Origin: Caulobacterales bacterium
Lineage (GTDB): Bacteria > Pseudomonadota > Alphaproteobacteria > Caulobacterales > Parvularculaceae
NCBI GenBank assembly: GCA_020638525.1
Contig: JACKIL010000005.1
Span: 1 to 64,000, forward strand
DNA: 64,000 nucleotides
Direction: 5' to 3'
Position numbers and translations under genes: made by a program
Notes under the pieces: model-generated
Told to the model about the DNA's origin: nothing
Seen by the model: only the letters and a program-made list of their open reading frames with translations
Databases searched by the model: none
Shown: positions 52,835 through 61,367 of the stretch, piece after piece
How the letters are laid out: each line of letters starts with the position of its first letter
How positions within the stretch are numbered: the first letter of the stretch is position 1

Positions 52835-54418
52835 TTAAGAAAAGTCGAGCGCTTTGGCCTGCTGCACATGCGGCAGCGCGCGGACTTTTTTCAACACCGC
52901 TTCCGACAATTGCTCGTCGACCGCGACGAGCGCGATTGCATCTGCGCCCGGCGCTGAACGGCCGAGGTTGAACGTTGCGATGTTGACGCCTGCCTCGCCC
53001 AAGGTCGCGCCAAGCGCGCCGATGAAGCCCGGTTTGTCTTCGTTCGTCACATAGAGCATGTGCTCGGCGAAGCCAGCTTCCATCTCAACGCCCTTGATCT
53101 CGACAATGCGCGGCGCAGGGCCGAAGAGCGCGCCGGCGACCGTGCGGTCCTGGCGTTCCGTGACGATCCGCAAGCGGATGACGCTGTCAAAGTTCTCGGC
53201 GTCATCGCGATAGGTCTCCGCAATCGCGATGCCTCGTTCTTTCGCGACCATCGGCGCGTTGACGACGTTCACTTCCGATAGCATCGGCCTCAGCACGCCC
53301 GCGACCGCCGCGGCAGTCAGCGGCTTCGTGTTCAGCTTGGCGACGCCGCCCGCATAGACGACTTCGATCGCTTTCACGCTCGTTTCCGTCACCTGGCCCG
53401 CAAAAAGGCCGAGCTTTTCAGCGAGCGAGATGAACGGCTTGAGGCGCGGAGCTTCTTCCGCCGAGATCGATGGCATGTTGAGCGCGTTCGTCACCGCGCC
53501 GCGCGTCAGATATTCCGCCATCTGTTCGGCGACCTGGATCGCGACATTCTCCTGCGCTTCGCGGGTCGACGCGCCAAGGTGCGGCGTCGCGACGACGCGG
53601 TCATCGCCGAAGAGCGGATGCTCCGTCGCCGGTTCGACTGCGAACACGTCGAGCGCCGCGCCGGCGACATGGCCGGAATCGATCGCCGTCTTGAGCGCTG
53701 CTTCATCGACCAGCCCGCCGCGCGCGCAGTTGATGATGAAGACGCCTTTTTTCGTCTTTGCGATATTCTCCTCGCTCAGAATGTTGCGCGTCTGCTCGGT
53801 GAGCGGCGTATGGAGAGAGATGATGTCCGCGCGCTGCAGAAGCGCTTCAAGATCGACTTTTTCAACGCCTAGCTCCGTCGCGCGCACATCCGTCAGGAAC
53901 GGATCGTAAGCGATGACGCGCATTTTGAGGCCGATAGCGCGCTCGGCGACGAGCGAGCCGATATTGCCGCAACCGATAATGCCGAGCGTCTTACTGAAAA
54001 GCTCAGCGCCCATGAAGCGGTTCTTCTCCCACTTGCCGGCATGAGTCGATTCATTCGCCTGCGGAATTTGGCGAACAAGCGAGAACATGAGCGCGATGGC
54101 GTGTTCCGCCGTCGTAATCGCGTTGCCGTAAGGCGTGTTCATGACGACGACGCCAGCCGCGGTCGCCGCCGGGATGTCGACATTGTCGACACCGATGCCC
54201 GCGCGCCCAATGACTTTCAGGTTCGTTCCGGCCTTGATAACAGCAGCGGTCGCTTTCGTCGCCGAACGCACGGCGAGGCCATCATATTTTCCAATGATCT
54301 CGAGGAGTTTTTCTTTGTCCTTCCCGAGGTCGGGCATGTAGTCCACGTCGACGCCGCGCTCTTTGAAGATGGCGACTGCGGTATCGCTCAAGGCGTCGGA
54401 AATCAGCACTTTCGGCAT
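52835..54418 (-). CDS. serA: D-3-phosphoglycerate dehydrogenase
   Basis: The 527-residue protein has the catalytic domain with GRAGIGVDNVDIPAATAAGVVVMNTP, the NAD motif TLGIIGCGNIGSLVAERA, the catalytic Arg/Glu/His set (INCARGGLVDE, TPHLGASTREAQE), an intervening domain and a C-terminal ACT domain. It is therefore the long type of PGDH, which may sense serine. It catalyses the first step of serine synthesis, with serC 51 bp upstream in the same direction. Confidence 0.97.
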   Translation of the reverse strand: MPKVLISDALSDTAVAIFKERGVDVDYMPDLGKDKEKLLEIIGKYDGLAVRSATKATAAVIKAGTNLKVIGRAGIGVDNVDIPAATAAGVVVMNTPYGNAITTAEHAIALMFSLVRQIPQANESTHAGKWEKNRFMGAELFSKTLGIIGCGNIGSLVAERAIGLKMRVIAYDPFLTDVRATELGVEKVDLEALLQRADIISLHTPLTEQTRNILSEENIAKTKKGVFIINCARGGLVDEAALKTAIDSGHVAGAALDVFAVEPATEHPLFGDDRVVATPHLGASTREAQENVAIQVAEQMAEYLTRGAVTNALNMPSISAEEAPRLKPFISLAEKLGLFAGQVTETSVKAIEVVYAGGVAKLNTKPLTAAAVAGVLRPMLSEVNVVNAPMVAKERGIAIAETYRDDAENFDSVIRLRIVTERQDRTVAGALFGPAPRIVEIKGVEMEAGFAEHMLYVTNEDKPGFIGALGATLGEAGVNIATFNLGRSAPGADAIALVAVDEQLSEAVLKKVRALPHVQQAKALDFS

Positions 54419-54469
54419 GATTGTCTCCAGAATTCTTATCGATGAAAAAGGCGGGGGAAGAGGCGACGA

Positions 54470-55627
54470 TCAGCCGATCGTCGCCAGCGCTTGGTCGAAC
54501 GCCCAGTCGAGCCAGGGCGTCAGCGCTTCAAGGTCTGAGCGCTCGACAGTCGCGCCGCACCAGATGCGAAGGCCCGGCGGCGCATCGCGGTAGCCGCCAA
54601 GATCAAACGCGGCGCCTTCCGCTTCGAGAAGCGTTTCCATCTTCTTCGTGAAGGCGCGTTGCTGATCGTCAGCGAGCGCTGCGACGCGCGGATCGACGAT
54701 CTTGAGGCAGACCGACGTGTTCGAGCGGATCGAAAGATCGGCGCAGAGGAAATCCACCCACTCCGTGTCATCAACCCAGTCGGCGAGAACTTCGAGATTG
54801 GCGTCAGCGCGGGCGCAAAGGCCTTCAAGCCCGCCCATGCCGGCCGCCCATTTCAGCGCATCGACATAGTCTTCAACGCAAAGCATGGACGGGGTGTTGA
54901 TCGTCGCGCCTTCAAAGATATCGCGCATGACCTTGCCGCCCTTCGTCATGCGGAAGATCTTCGGCATCGGCCATGGCGGCGTATAGCTTTCAAGCCGCGC
55001 AACGGCGCGCGGGCTCAGGACGAGAACGCCGTGCGCGGCTTCGCCGCCAAGCGCCTTCTGCCAGGAGAACGTCACCGCATCGAGCTTGGCCCAGTCGAGC
55101 TTCTGCGCGAAAGCAGCGGAAGTCGCGTCGCAGATGACGACGCCTTCCCTGTCCGCCGAGATGAAGTCGGCGTTCGCAACGCGCACGCCAGAGGTCGTGC
55201 CGTTCCAGGTGAAAACGACGTCGTGCGCCGGGTCGACGACCGAAAGATCGGGCAGTTCGCCATAGCCGGACTTAAGGATGCGCGCGTCGAGCTTGAGCTG
55301 TTTGACAGCATCGGAGACCCAACCTTCTCCGAAGCTTTCAAACGCGATCATGTCGACTTTGCGCGGCCCCAGCAGAGACCACATCGCCATTTCTACGGCG
55401 CCGGTGTCGGACGCAGGCACGATGCCGATAAGATAATCGTCCGGCACTTCGAGAAGCGCGCGCGTGCGGTCGATCGCTTCCTTCAGGCGCGTCTTGCCGA
55501 GCTTCGAGCGGTGCGAGCGCCCGAGCGTTTGAATCGAAAGATTTTCAGGGGACCAGCCGGGGCGCTTGGCGCAGGGGCCGGAAGAAAAGAAAGGACGCGC
55601 GGGGCGCGTCGCGGGTTTCGTCGTCAT
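54470..55627 (-). CDS. serC: Phosphoserine aminotransferase
   Basis: The 385-residue PLP enzyme of the alphaproteobacterial SerC type starts FSSGPCAKRPGWSPENL. It contains LGRSHRSKLGKTRLKEAIDRTRALLEVPDDYLIGIVPASDTGAVE and the PLP Lys in DAVTFSWQKALGGEAAHGVL. It converts 3-phosphohydroxypyruvate to phosphoserine and is expected to be co-transcribed with serA. No serB is present in the window. Confidence 0.97.
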   Translation of the reverse strand: MTTKPATRPARPFFSSGPCAKRPGWSPENLSIQTLGRSHRSKLGKTRLKEAIDRTRALLEVPDDYLIGIVPASDTGAVEMAMWSLLGPRKVDMIAFESFGEGWVSDAVKQLKLDARILKSGYGELPDLSVVDPAHDVVFTWNGTTSGVRVANADFISADREGVVICDATSAAFAQKLDWAKLDAVTFSWQKALGGEAAHGVLVLSPRAVARLESYTPPWPMPKIFRMTKGGKVMRDIFEGATINTPSMLCVEDYVDALKWAAGMGGLEGLCARADANLEVLADWVDDTEWVDFLCADLSIRSNTSVCLKIVDPRVAALADDQQRAFTKKMETLLEAEGAAFDLGGYRDAPPGLRIWCGATVERSDLEALTPWLDWAFDQALATIG

Positions 55628-55823
55628 TGATGTCTCCCATCCTCACAGATGAGTCGCCTCTCGTTGGGAAGAGGTGGCCCGCGCGCACTCTCATCGGAAT
55701 TTCAGCGCCGCGTCAACTGAAATTTTGCGTCGCAATAAATTCGCCGGATTGACCGATTCTGCTGGACCGCGTAGCGCGGGTGGGACCGAGACCTCCCCAG
55801 CGCAGCACGCAAGGCCCGCCCGC

Positions 55824-56795
55824 ATGAGCCGCCGTTCGAAACGCATCGTTAAAGGACCGGCGGCGGCGCAGCCCTTCGACTGGGCCCTGCTCGCCGCGCT
55901 GACGGCCATCGGCAGCTCGTCCTTCGCGTTCATCAAGACAGGCGTTGCCACGATCCCGCCGGGCGTCATCGCTATTGGCAGGCTCTGGGTCGGCGCGATC
56001 GTTCTCTATTTTGTGATGCGGCTTGGCGGGCGGCGCCTGCCGCCGCTTATCGTTAAGACGAGCGCCGGCTACCGCCTTCATCTCAGCTGGGCGTGGATGC
56101 TGTCGGTGAGCGCGATCGGCTATGTCGTTCCCTTCTTCATCTTTCCGTGGGCGCAGCAATTCGTCGAGACGGGGCTCGCTGGCATCTACATGGCGTTCAT
56201 GCCGATCTGGACGCTGGGTCTTGCCTATTTGTTCGCAAACGAACGATTGGGCGCCTACAAGATCGCGGGCTTCGCGCTCGGCCTTGCAGGCGTCTTCGTG
56301 CTGATCGGCTTCGACGCGCTTTCGGGCGCAGCGCATGCAAACCTTCTTGCGCAGGCGGGTCTGCTGCTGGCGACGCTCTGCTATGCGATCTCCGTCATTC
56401 TCTCGCGCCGCACGCCTGCGATTCGCCCGCGCGTCTTCGCCTGCGGAACGGTGCTTGGCGCCGCCATTCTTGCAACGCCCGGCCTTTTCTTTGTCGAGAT
56501 CGACCCGTCGACATGGAGCCTTCCGAGCATTCTCAGCATCTTCGCGCTCGGCGTCGGGCCGACGGGAATCGCCGGCCTCATCATCATCGTTCTGGTGCGG
56601 CGCGCGGGGCCGGGTTTCATGGCGCTTGCGAACTACATCAATCCGATTTGCGCGGTCACGCTGGGCGCCTTGCTTTTCGGCGAGCGCCTCGGCCCCAACG
56701 TGCTCGGCGCGCTCGCGCTTATTCTTCTCGGGGTCGCCATCAGCCAGCGAAAACCCCGGCCTCAAATCCAGCCTCAGATCGAAAGCGTTCCCTGA
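55824..56795 (+). CDS. EamA/DMT family transporter
   Basis: The start at the ATG at 55824 (MSRRSKRIVKG) gives 323 residues; the frame is open 50 codons earlier without signals. Ten transmembrane helices form two EamA repeats, the first from LLAALTAIGSSSFAFIKTGVATIPPGVIAIGRLWVGAI and the second ending ANYINPICAVTLGALLFGERLGPNVLGALALILLGVAISQ. It is a likely drug/metabolite exporter of the inner membrane. Its substrate is unknown. The last 22 bp overlap the convergent PhzF gene. Confidence 0.9.
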   Translation: MSRRSKRIVKGPAAAQPFDWALLAALTAIGSSSFAFIKTGVATIPPGVIAIGRLWVGAIVLYFVMRLGGRRLPPLIVKTSAGYRLHLSWAWMLSVSAIGYVVPFFIFPWAQQFVETGLAGIYMAFMPIWTLGLAYLFANERLGAYKIAGFALGLAGVFVLIGFDALSGAAHANLLAQAGLLLATLCYAISVILSRRTPAIRPRVFACGTVLGAAILATPGLFFVEIDPSTWSLPSILSIFALGVGPTGIAGLIIIVLVRRAGPGFMALANYINPICAVTLGALLFGERLGPNVLGALALILLGVAISQRKPRPQIQPQIESVP

Positions 56796-57661
56796 GAAAC
56801 CTTCACGGCGCGCCCGCCGACGCGTACGGATGAAATCGCGCCCGCTTTCGCCTCGACTTCAAGTTCGATGCGGCTTGGCCGGCCCATTTCGAAACCCTGC
56901 TCTACGATCCAGTTGTGAACGCCGTCGGAAAGTTTTTGCGACAGCGCGATCTGGCCCGGAAGCGCCGCGCAGGCGGACCCCGTCGCCGGGTCTTCAAGAA
57001 TGCCCGCGTCAGGCGCGAACATGCGCGCGTGCCAGGAAGCATCCGCCCCCTCGCCGCCTTCCGCATAAAGAAAGACGCCGACTGTCTCTGAAAGTTTCAG
57101 CTTCTCCCAGGCGCCGCTGTTCACTTTCGCGAGGCGCACAGCGTCGAGCGGCGCTTTGACGTAAATGAAATTGACCCCGGCGCCGACGACGCGCGGACGG
57201 TGAGCGACGCGATCGAGTGAGCCTTCCGGCAATGACATCGCCGCTTCGAAGAGAGCGGCATCAGGCGCGGCGCCGGCTTCTTTCGGAAGATTCGGGTTCT
57301 TGAACTGCGCAAATGCGCTCTCGCCATCGAAGTCGACTTTCACGGGGAAAAGCCCGGTATTGAGCTCCAGCAACAGCTCGCCCGTCAGCTTGCGCGACTT
57401 CGCAATCGCGATCGTCGTGCCGACGGTCGGGTGACCCGCGAACGGCATCTCATAGCCGAGCGTGAAAATTCTGACGCGCGCAGTGTGCGACGGGTCTTCC
57501 GGCGGCAATACGAAGGTCGTCTCAGAGAGATTGAACTCCCGCGTTATCGTCTGCATCTCGGCTGACGAAAGGCCGTCGGCATTCATCACGACAGCGAGCG
57601 GGTTGCCGGTGAAGCGCTTATCCGTAAAGACGTCCCAGGTTTCGAAGTCGAAGGTTCTCAT
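56774..57661 (-). CDS. PhzF family isomerase
   Basis: The start is the ATG at 57661, after AGGAAG (MRTFDFETWDVFTDKRFTGNPLAVV); 295 residues. The family hallmarks are present: the FTGNPLAVV block, REFNLSETTFVLPP with the catalytic Glu, EMPFAGHPTVGTTIAIAKS, and DPATGSACAALPGQIAL near the end. PhzF enzymes isomerise dihydro-hydroxyanthranilate in phenazine synthesis, but most homologues, as here without other phz genes, have unknown substrates. Confidence 0.92.
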   Translation of the reverse strand: MRTFDFETWDVFTDKRFTGNPLAVVMNADGLSSAEMQTITREFNLSETTFVLPPEDPSHTARVRIFTLGYEMPFAGHPTVGTTIAIAKSRKLTGELLLELNTGLFPVKVDFDGESAFAQFKNPNLPKEAGAAPDAALFEAAMSLPEGSLDRVAHRPRVVGAGVNFIYVKAPLDAVRLAKVNSGAWEKLKLSETVGVFLYAEGGEGADASWHARMFAPDAGILEDPATGSACAALPGQIALSQKLSDGVHNWIVEQGFEMGRPSRIELEVEAKAGAISSVRVGGRAVKVSQGTLSI

Positions 57662-57990
57662 GGTGGTTTCTTCCTTTTCTGAGCGCGCTATTCCGGCGAA
57701 ACTCCGCGGCATTTGCATAAAATTTTTCGTATCTCGCCCGAGCGGCTAACCATGTCGGCGCGGCTTCTGCGGCCTTCAATCGATAAATTCTGATGCTTCC
57801 TGAAGCAAAGCTCGCCTCTTCGCCAATCGCTTCGTCGGTTAACCCGCCTTAGCCATAACCGTGGGAACGGCCTGTTTGAAATCCCAATCTGGTGAACACG
57901 ATCGATACAATTTGAATAAATTTTACGTCGAATTGGAGAGGGCTCCCGCCTCATCCTGCACATGACGAAATTGCGAGACGGGGAACCCAC
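57662..57990. other. Gene-free divergent region
   Basis: This stretch separates two divergent genes. It is AT-richer near 57900-57935, where TACAAT (57906-57911) could be a -10, but no good -35 partner, operator palindrome or RNA structure was recognised. Confidence 0.4.
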
Positions 57991-58632
57991 ATGAATTTCG
58001 GCCTTCAAGCGAGCCCTCTGAAAACGAGCATCATGAGCCTCGCCTCCTCGATCGCCGCGACGGCGAAAGAGGTCAACGCCGAGAAAGAAACGCAGCGCAC
58101 GGAAGAAAGAGCCGGCAAACCCGCGCGCGGCGAGGCCCGCGTTGCGGAGCATCGCCGCGACGGCGCGCGGGAAGCGGCGGGAAGAATGCAGCGGCATGAC
58201 GTTGCGCGCTTCGCCGAAAGGCTCGCCGGCGCGGAGCGCCGCCGCTCTGAGGGGAAAAGCGAGCATACCAAGGAATCCGGCGCGCCCACCGATAACGCCG
58301 CCGCCAATCATGGCGCACCCGTTCGCGCGAGCGCAGCGCCCCATATCTGGGAAACGCCGAGCAGCGTAAAAGCTGAAAGCGCGAAAACGCAAAGCGTCAC
58401 GGAGGCTTCTTTCGAGACGCAGCGTATCGAAAACGACCTTGCACGGATCATCGCCCGCGCCGAGGCTGTCCGGAAAGAAGTACTCACACAGTCGCTCATC
58501 GAAGGGGTCAACGAATTCTCCTCGAACCTCGCAGAGAGCGAGGCGGAAGCCGAACAGCCGAGCGCGAACTTCGTCGCCAGCGCCTATCGCACGACGGAGC
58601 GCCAGGCGGCGGAGCTTCTCGCACACGCCTGA
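57991..58632 (+). CDS. Uncharacterised charged, helix-rich protein
   Basis: The 213-residue protein starts after GGGGAA. It is very rich in Ala, Glu and Arg, with no signal peptide or membrane segment. Residues 45-90 (RAGKPARGEARVAEHRRDGAREAAGRMQ) and 140-175 (RIENDLARIIARAEAVRKEVLTQSLIEGVNEFSS) would form long helices or a coiled coil. No family was recognised. It converges on thiD with two bases between the stops. The codon pattern is coding-like, but only the reading frame and ribosome-binding site support it. Confidence 0.65.
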   Translation: MNFGLQASPLKTSIMSLASSIAATAKEVNAEKETQRTEERAGKPARGEARVAEHRRDGAREAAGRMQRHDVARFAERLAGAERRRSEGKSEHTKESGAPTDNAAANHGAPVRASAAPHIWETPSSVKAESAKTQSVTEASFETQRIENDLARIIARAEAVRKEVLTQSLIEGVNEFSSNLAESEAEAEQPSANFVASAYRTTERQAAELLAHA

Positions 58633-58634
58633 GG

Positions 58635-59438
58635 CTAGCCGCGGCAGTCTCCTTTCACCGTGTGCGCGTGATTGAGCGGACCGCATCCGGCGCCATAGCC
58701 GGGCGCGGTCCGTAGCGCTTCGCGCACATAGGAAATCGCCCGCTCGCACGCCGCCTCCAGCGGATAGCCTTGCGCCAGGCTTGTCGCGATCGCCGAAGCG
58801 AGCGTGCAGCCCGTGCCGTGCGTCGATGTCGTCTCGATGCGCGGATTGCGGAAAAGCTTTCGCCCTTCATGTGAGACGAGAACGTCTGTCACCGTCTCCC
58901 CCTGAAGGTGCCCGCCTTTAACGAGGGCCGCGCCGGCGCCGGCCTTCATCAGCGCGCGGCCCGCCGCAACAAGGTCTTCTTCGCTGGTCACCTCATGGCC
59001 TGTCAGCGCGGCCGCCTCTTCCGCATTCGGCGTGATAAGCGCCGCGCGCGGCGCGAGCGCGTTCAGGATAACCCCCGCAACGCCTTCGCCAGCAAGCGCG
59101 TCGCCGCTTGTCGCGATGAGCACAGGGTCAAGCACGAGCGGTATGTCGGGAAAACGCCCCAGCACTTCCGCAATCGCTTCCGCCGCGCCAGCCTCACCGA
59201 TCATGCCGATTTTGATCACGTCGGCGCCGATATCTTCGAGCACCGCAACGATCTGCTCACGGACGAGTTTCGGCGCGACAGGCCGCACGGCCGAAACGCC
59301 GCGCGTGTTCTGCACGGTGAGCGCGGTGATCGCCGCCGCCGCATAGCCGCCGAGCGCCGTCACCGTCTTGATGTCGGCCTGTATGCCCGCCCCGCCCGAA
59401 GGGTCTGAGCCGGCGATGATGAGCACGCGTCCTTTCAT
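58635..59438 (-). CDS. thiD: Hydroxymethylpyrimidine/phosphomethylpyrimidine kinase
   Basis: The 267-residue ribokinase-like enzyme has IIAGSDPSGGAGIQADIKT at the N-terminus, ALTVQNTRGVSAV, VLDPVLIATSGD, and the anion-hole/catalytic motif TTSTHGTGCTLASAIATSLAQG. It phosphorylates HMP twice in thiamine pyrophosphate synthesis. No TPP riboswitch was seen upstream, only a palindromic repeat, and no other thi gene is adjacent. Confidence 0.96.
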   Translation of the reverse strand: MKGRVLIIAGSDPSGGAGIQADIKTVTALGGYAAAAITALTVQNTRGVSAVRPVAPKLVREQIVAVLEDIGADVIKIGMIGEAGAAEAIAEVLGRFPDIPLVLDPVLIATSGDALAGEGVAGVILNALAPRAALITPNAEEAAALTGHEVTSEEDLVAAGRALMKAGAGAALVKGGHLQGETVTDVLVSHEGRKLFRNPRIETTSTHGTGCTLASAIATSLAQGYPLEAACERAISYVREALRTAPGYGAGCGPLNHAHTVKGDCRG

Positions 59439-59529
59439 GGCCTCATGTTCTTCAAACTTGCGCCCGAATTATAGGGGAAATCCCTCCTGCGAAAACGTTG
59501 AGCGGTCCCCTGCTTGCACACAACACTCT

Positions 59530-59613
59530 CCGTCATCCCCGCGAAAGCGGGGATCCAGCGCAACAGGCACAGGAGCGGGTGGTTCTGGGTCCCCGCTTTC
59601 GCGGGGATGACGG
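59530..59613. repeat. Palindromic repeat, GCGAAAGC family
   Basis: An 84-bp near-perfect inverted repeat: outer arms starting CCGTCATCCCCGCGAAAGCG and ending in its complement match over 29 bp with one mismatch, around an asymmetric centre. Each arm is itself a hairpin with a GAAA-type loop. It is the same family as the element inside nadAB. Confidence 0.9.
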
Positions 59614-59666
59614 AGGAAATGCTCAGCGTGTGCGCAGACCGCCCGATCATGAAGGGGAGATAAATC

Positions 59667-59861
59667 ATGGCCGCCGGAAAACTCATGTGGATTGGCGTTC
59701 TTTGTTGCCTTGGCGCGCTTCTGGTCAATCTCTTTCCTGAAAGCGCGTTCGATGTCGGCATGCAGCCGGACAGGGCGTGGGCGATGTTCGGTTTCGGCCT
59801 CTTCCTGATCGTGCTCGCCGCGATCTTCGGGCGCGGCTCGAACGGCGCGCATCGCGAGTAA
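59667..59861 (+). CDS. Small two-helix membrane protein
   Basis: The 64-residue protein has a first helix at residues 6-22 (LMWIGVLCCLGALLVNLF) and a second at residues 38-54 (AMFGFGLFLIVLAAIFG), with the tail GRGSNGAHRE. It follows a GGGGAGA ribosome-binding site. No function is known. It is flanked on both sides by palindromic repeats of two different families. Confidence 0.6.
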   Translation: MAAGKLMWIGVLCCLGALLVNLFPESAFDVGMQPDRAWAMFGFGLFLIVLAAIFGRGSNGAHRE

Positions 59862-59894
59862 GCTGCGCCTGCCTTCCTCAACGCTCACGTCAAT

Positions 59895-59997
59895 TGTCAT
59901 TCCGGGGCGTGCGCGAAGCGCGCGAACCCGGAATCCAGTTGCTGAGTCAGAAAGGTGGATTCCGGGTTCTGCGCTTGCGCGCAGCCCCGGAATGACA
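59895..59997. repeat. Palindromic repeat, TGTCATTCCGGGGC family
   Basis: A 103-bp element has outer arms TGTCATTCCGGGGC and GCCCCGGAATGACA. Inner arms carry CCCGGAATCCA and TGGATTCCGGG, and small GC hairpins (GCGCGAAGCGCGC, GCGCTTGCGCGC) sit inside them. This is a widespread intergenic repeat type of alphaproteobacteria. Confidence 0.9.
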
Positions 59998-60043
59998 GGC
60001 TGAGATCGAGCGCTTCCCGCTGAGCGCAAATTCACCTGCGAAA

Positions 60044-60061
60044 ATGTTTCACGTGAAACAT
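60044..60061. other. parS-type ParB-binding site
   Basis: TGTTTCACGTGAAACA at 60045-60060 is the exact 16-bp parS consensus and is extended to an 18-bp palindrome (A...T). Such sites nucleate ParB loading for chromosome segregation and usually cluster near the replication origin. No parA, parB or gid genes are in this window. Confidence 0.8.
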
Positions 60062-60281
60062 GCGTCTCCGCGCAGGCCAGCAAATCCGCGGGTTTCAGCG
60101 CTAAAAGGCGCCTTTCGGGCGCGCCGCCAGCCGCGAAGTGGGGCGGCGCTGATGTCGTTTGCTTGGTCATGACGCCTCCTTTCTCAAACGGCGAAGGAGG
60201 CATTATAGGGCAAGCGCAGAAGGCGGGGATAAGTTTGCTGTAAGCCAGATTCCGCACATCCATCAGTTGTGCGCCCCCCCC

Positions 60282-60289
60282 GCCGCTTG
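60282..60289. repeat. Target-site duplication, left copy
   Basis: GCCGCTTG directly precedes the left inverted repeat and is repeated exactly at 63384-63391 after the right inverted repeat, the footprint of transposition with an 8-bp staggered cut. Confidence 0.92.
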
Positions 60290-60308
60290 GGTAGTGTCTC
60301 AGTTTGAA
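60290..60308 (+). repeat. Left terminal inverted repeat
   Basis: GGTAGTGTCTCAGTTTGAA; complementary over all 19 bases to 63365-63383. Confidence 0.95.
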
Positions 60309-60384
60309 ATCTGACGCCCCGCCGCCAGCCTTTGAATCCCACCGCCAATCCCTATATGCTTAGCGGTAAGCAATAGGAGGTCGG

Positions 60385-60750
60385 ATGGCGAAAGCACTCC
60401 ATGTAATTGCACGACAAGACGGCATTGCCCCCAAGGGCGTTTCGCGCGGGACAAGCCCCGGCGAATACATTTCTGGCTGTTGGACTTATCTCGGACCGCG
60501 ACCGGAGCAGCTAGTTGGCGGTTGGATATATCTCCATGAGACCAGCGGCGAGCCGGCAAAGATGGGCGGGCGCGTTATTGCGGCGTCGGAGTGCGCACGG
60601 GAGGGTGCGGTCAGAGAAAAGGGTACGGCATTCACTTTCACCAAATCGCCGAAGGCCACAAATATGCGCTGGAGAGGTAATCCGAATCCCGCACAAGGGC
60701 ATGGCGGTTTCGTCGATGCCACCGAAGATTACGAGAGTAACGATGCCTAA
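60385..60750 (+). CDS. Passenger gene: unknown 121-residue protein
   Basis: The ATG follows an excellent AGGAGG. Upstream lies an inverted repeat GCTTA-GCGG-TAAGC (60358-60371) that could be an operator or leader hairpin. The protein (MAKALHVIARQDGIAPKGVSRG) is rich in Gly, Trp and Tyr, with GGWIYLHET and TNMRWRGNPNPAQGHGGF. It has no signal peptide and no recognised domain. It overlaps the next gene by eight bases (ATGCCTAA), so the two are co-translated and probably act together. Confidence 0.75.
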   Translation: MAKALHVIARQDGIAPKGVSRGTSPGEYISGCWTYLGPRPEQLVGGWIYLHETSGEPAKMGGRVIAASECAREGAVREKGTAFTFTKSPKATNMRWRGNPNPAQGHGGFVDATEDYESNDA

Positions 60751-60982
60751 AGGCCCCAAAGGACAGAACCGCCCCGCTGATACGGTTGGCAACGCGATCA
60801 AGGTCGCGCGCATCGCCACTGGCGAGGACGAAGAAGAGTTCGACGGCAAGGACGGTAAAGACCCCGCAGCTCAGGCTATGGGCCGAAAGGGCGGGAAGGC
60901 GCGGGCGGAAAACCTGAGCGCAAAGAAACGCAAGGAGATAGCGAAGAAGGCGGCGGCGAAACGATGGGCTAAGCCTTCATAA
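60743..60982 (+). CDS. Passenger gene: small basic conserved protein
   Basis: The 79-residue protein begins MPKGPKGQNRPADTVGNAIKVARIATGE, has an acidic patch (EDEEEFDGKDG), and ends in a strongly basic helix (AMGRKGGKARAENLSAKKRK and onward to KRWAKPS). Proteins of this shape are frequent and often annotated as histone-like or RNA-binding; nucleic-acid binding is the likely property. Its start lies inside the previous gene, so translation is coupled. The end overlaps the convergent DUF6941-like gene. Confidence 0.75.
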   Translation: MPKGPKGQNRPADTVGNAIKVARIATGEDEEEFDGKDGKDPAAQAMGRKGGKARAENLSAKKRKEIAKKAAAKRWAKPS

Positions 60983-61367
60983 GTCCAACTTTTAGATTGC
61001 GGAGCGGCTCCCATTCGCCATCCCCAAACTTGCTTTCAATTTTGAGATCGCCCTCGCCCCCTAAAATTATTGGCACGGGGGGCGTCGTAATTACTGCCGC
61101 GCCCTTTTGCTTAATTTTGGCCATTCCCCCTACTTCAGAAGCATGCGTCCCATTTGTTTCAGTAAATCGAAATTCAAACGGAAATTCTGCAGCGCTGCTA
61201 ATCCGCAAGTGGAGCCATAATGATAAAGCCAGTGCGGCAGGAAATTCGCGCACAAGGATGTCATCTATATAAACTCCAATTAGAATGCCTTTGCCGTTGT
61301 CTTCTTTGCGAATTTCATCGCAGACAACAAGCGACACAATCTCAATATCGGGAATCTCACCGCTCAT
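60969..61367 (-). CDS. Passenger gene: DUF6941-like protein
   Basis: The 132-residue protein (MSGEIPDIEIVSLVVCDEIRKEDNGKGILIGVYIDDILVREFPAAL) resembles DUF6941 proteins, which have the pattern C-D/E-x-I-R...G-K-x-x-L-I-G-V-Y near the N-terminus. It is a beta-rich soluble protein of unknown function. Its ATG overlaps the stop of the HTH gene (ATGA), making it the third gene of the minus-strand trio. Its A+T content is higher than that of the surrounding chromosome. Confidence 0.7.
   Translation of the reverse strand: MSGEIPDIEIVSLVVCDEIRKEDNGKGILIGVYIDDILVREFPAALALSLWLHLRISSAAEFPFEFRFTETNGTHASEVGGMAKIKQKGAAVITTPPVPIILGGEGDLKIESKFGDGEWEPLRNLKVGLMKA

Noticed and set aside
59439..59529. TPP riboswitch before thiD
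   Set aside because: No CTGAGA-type core or matching stems were found; only a palindromic repeat follows.
59469..60263. A 264-residue minus-strand frame covering the repeats
   Set aside because: It includes both palindromic repeats read as peptide (HPRESGDP type) and is antisense to the small membrane gene; only its first part is kept as a question.
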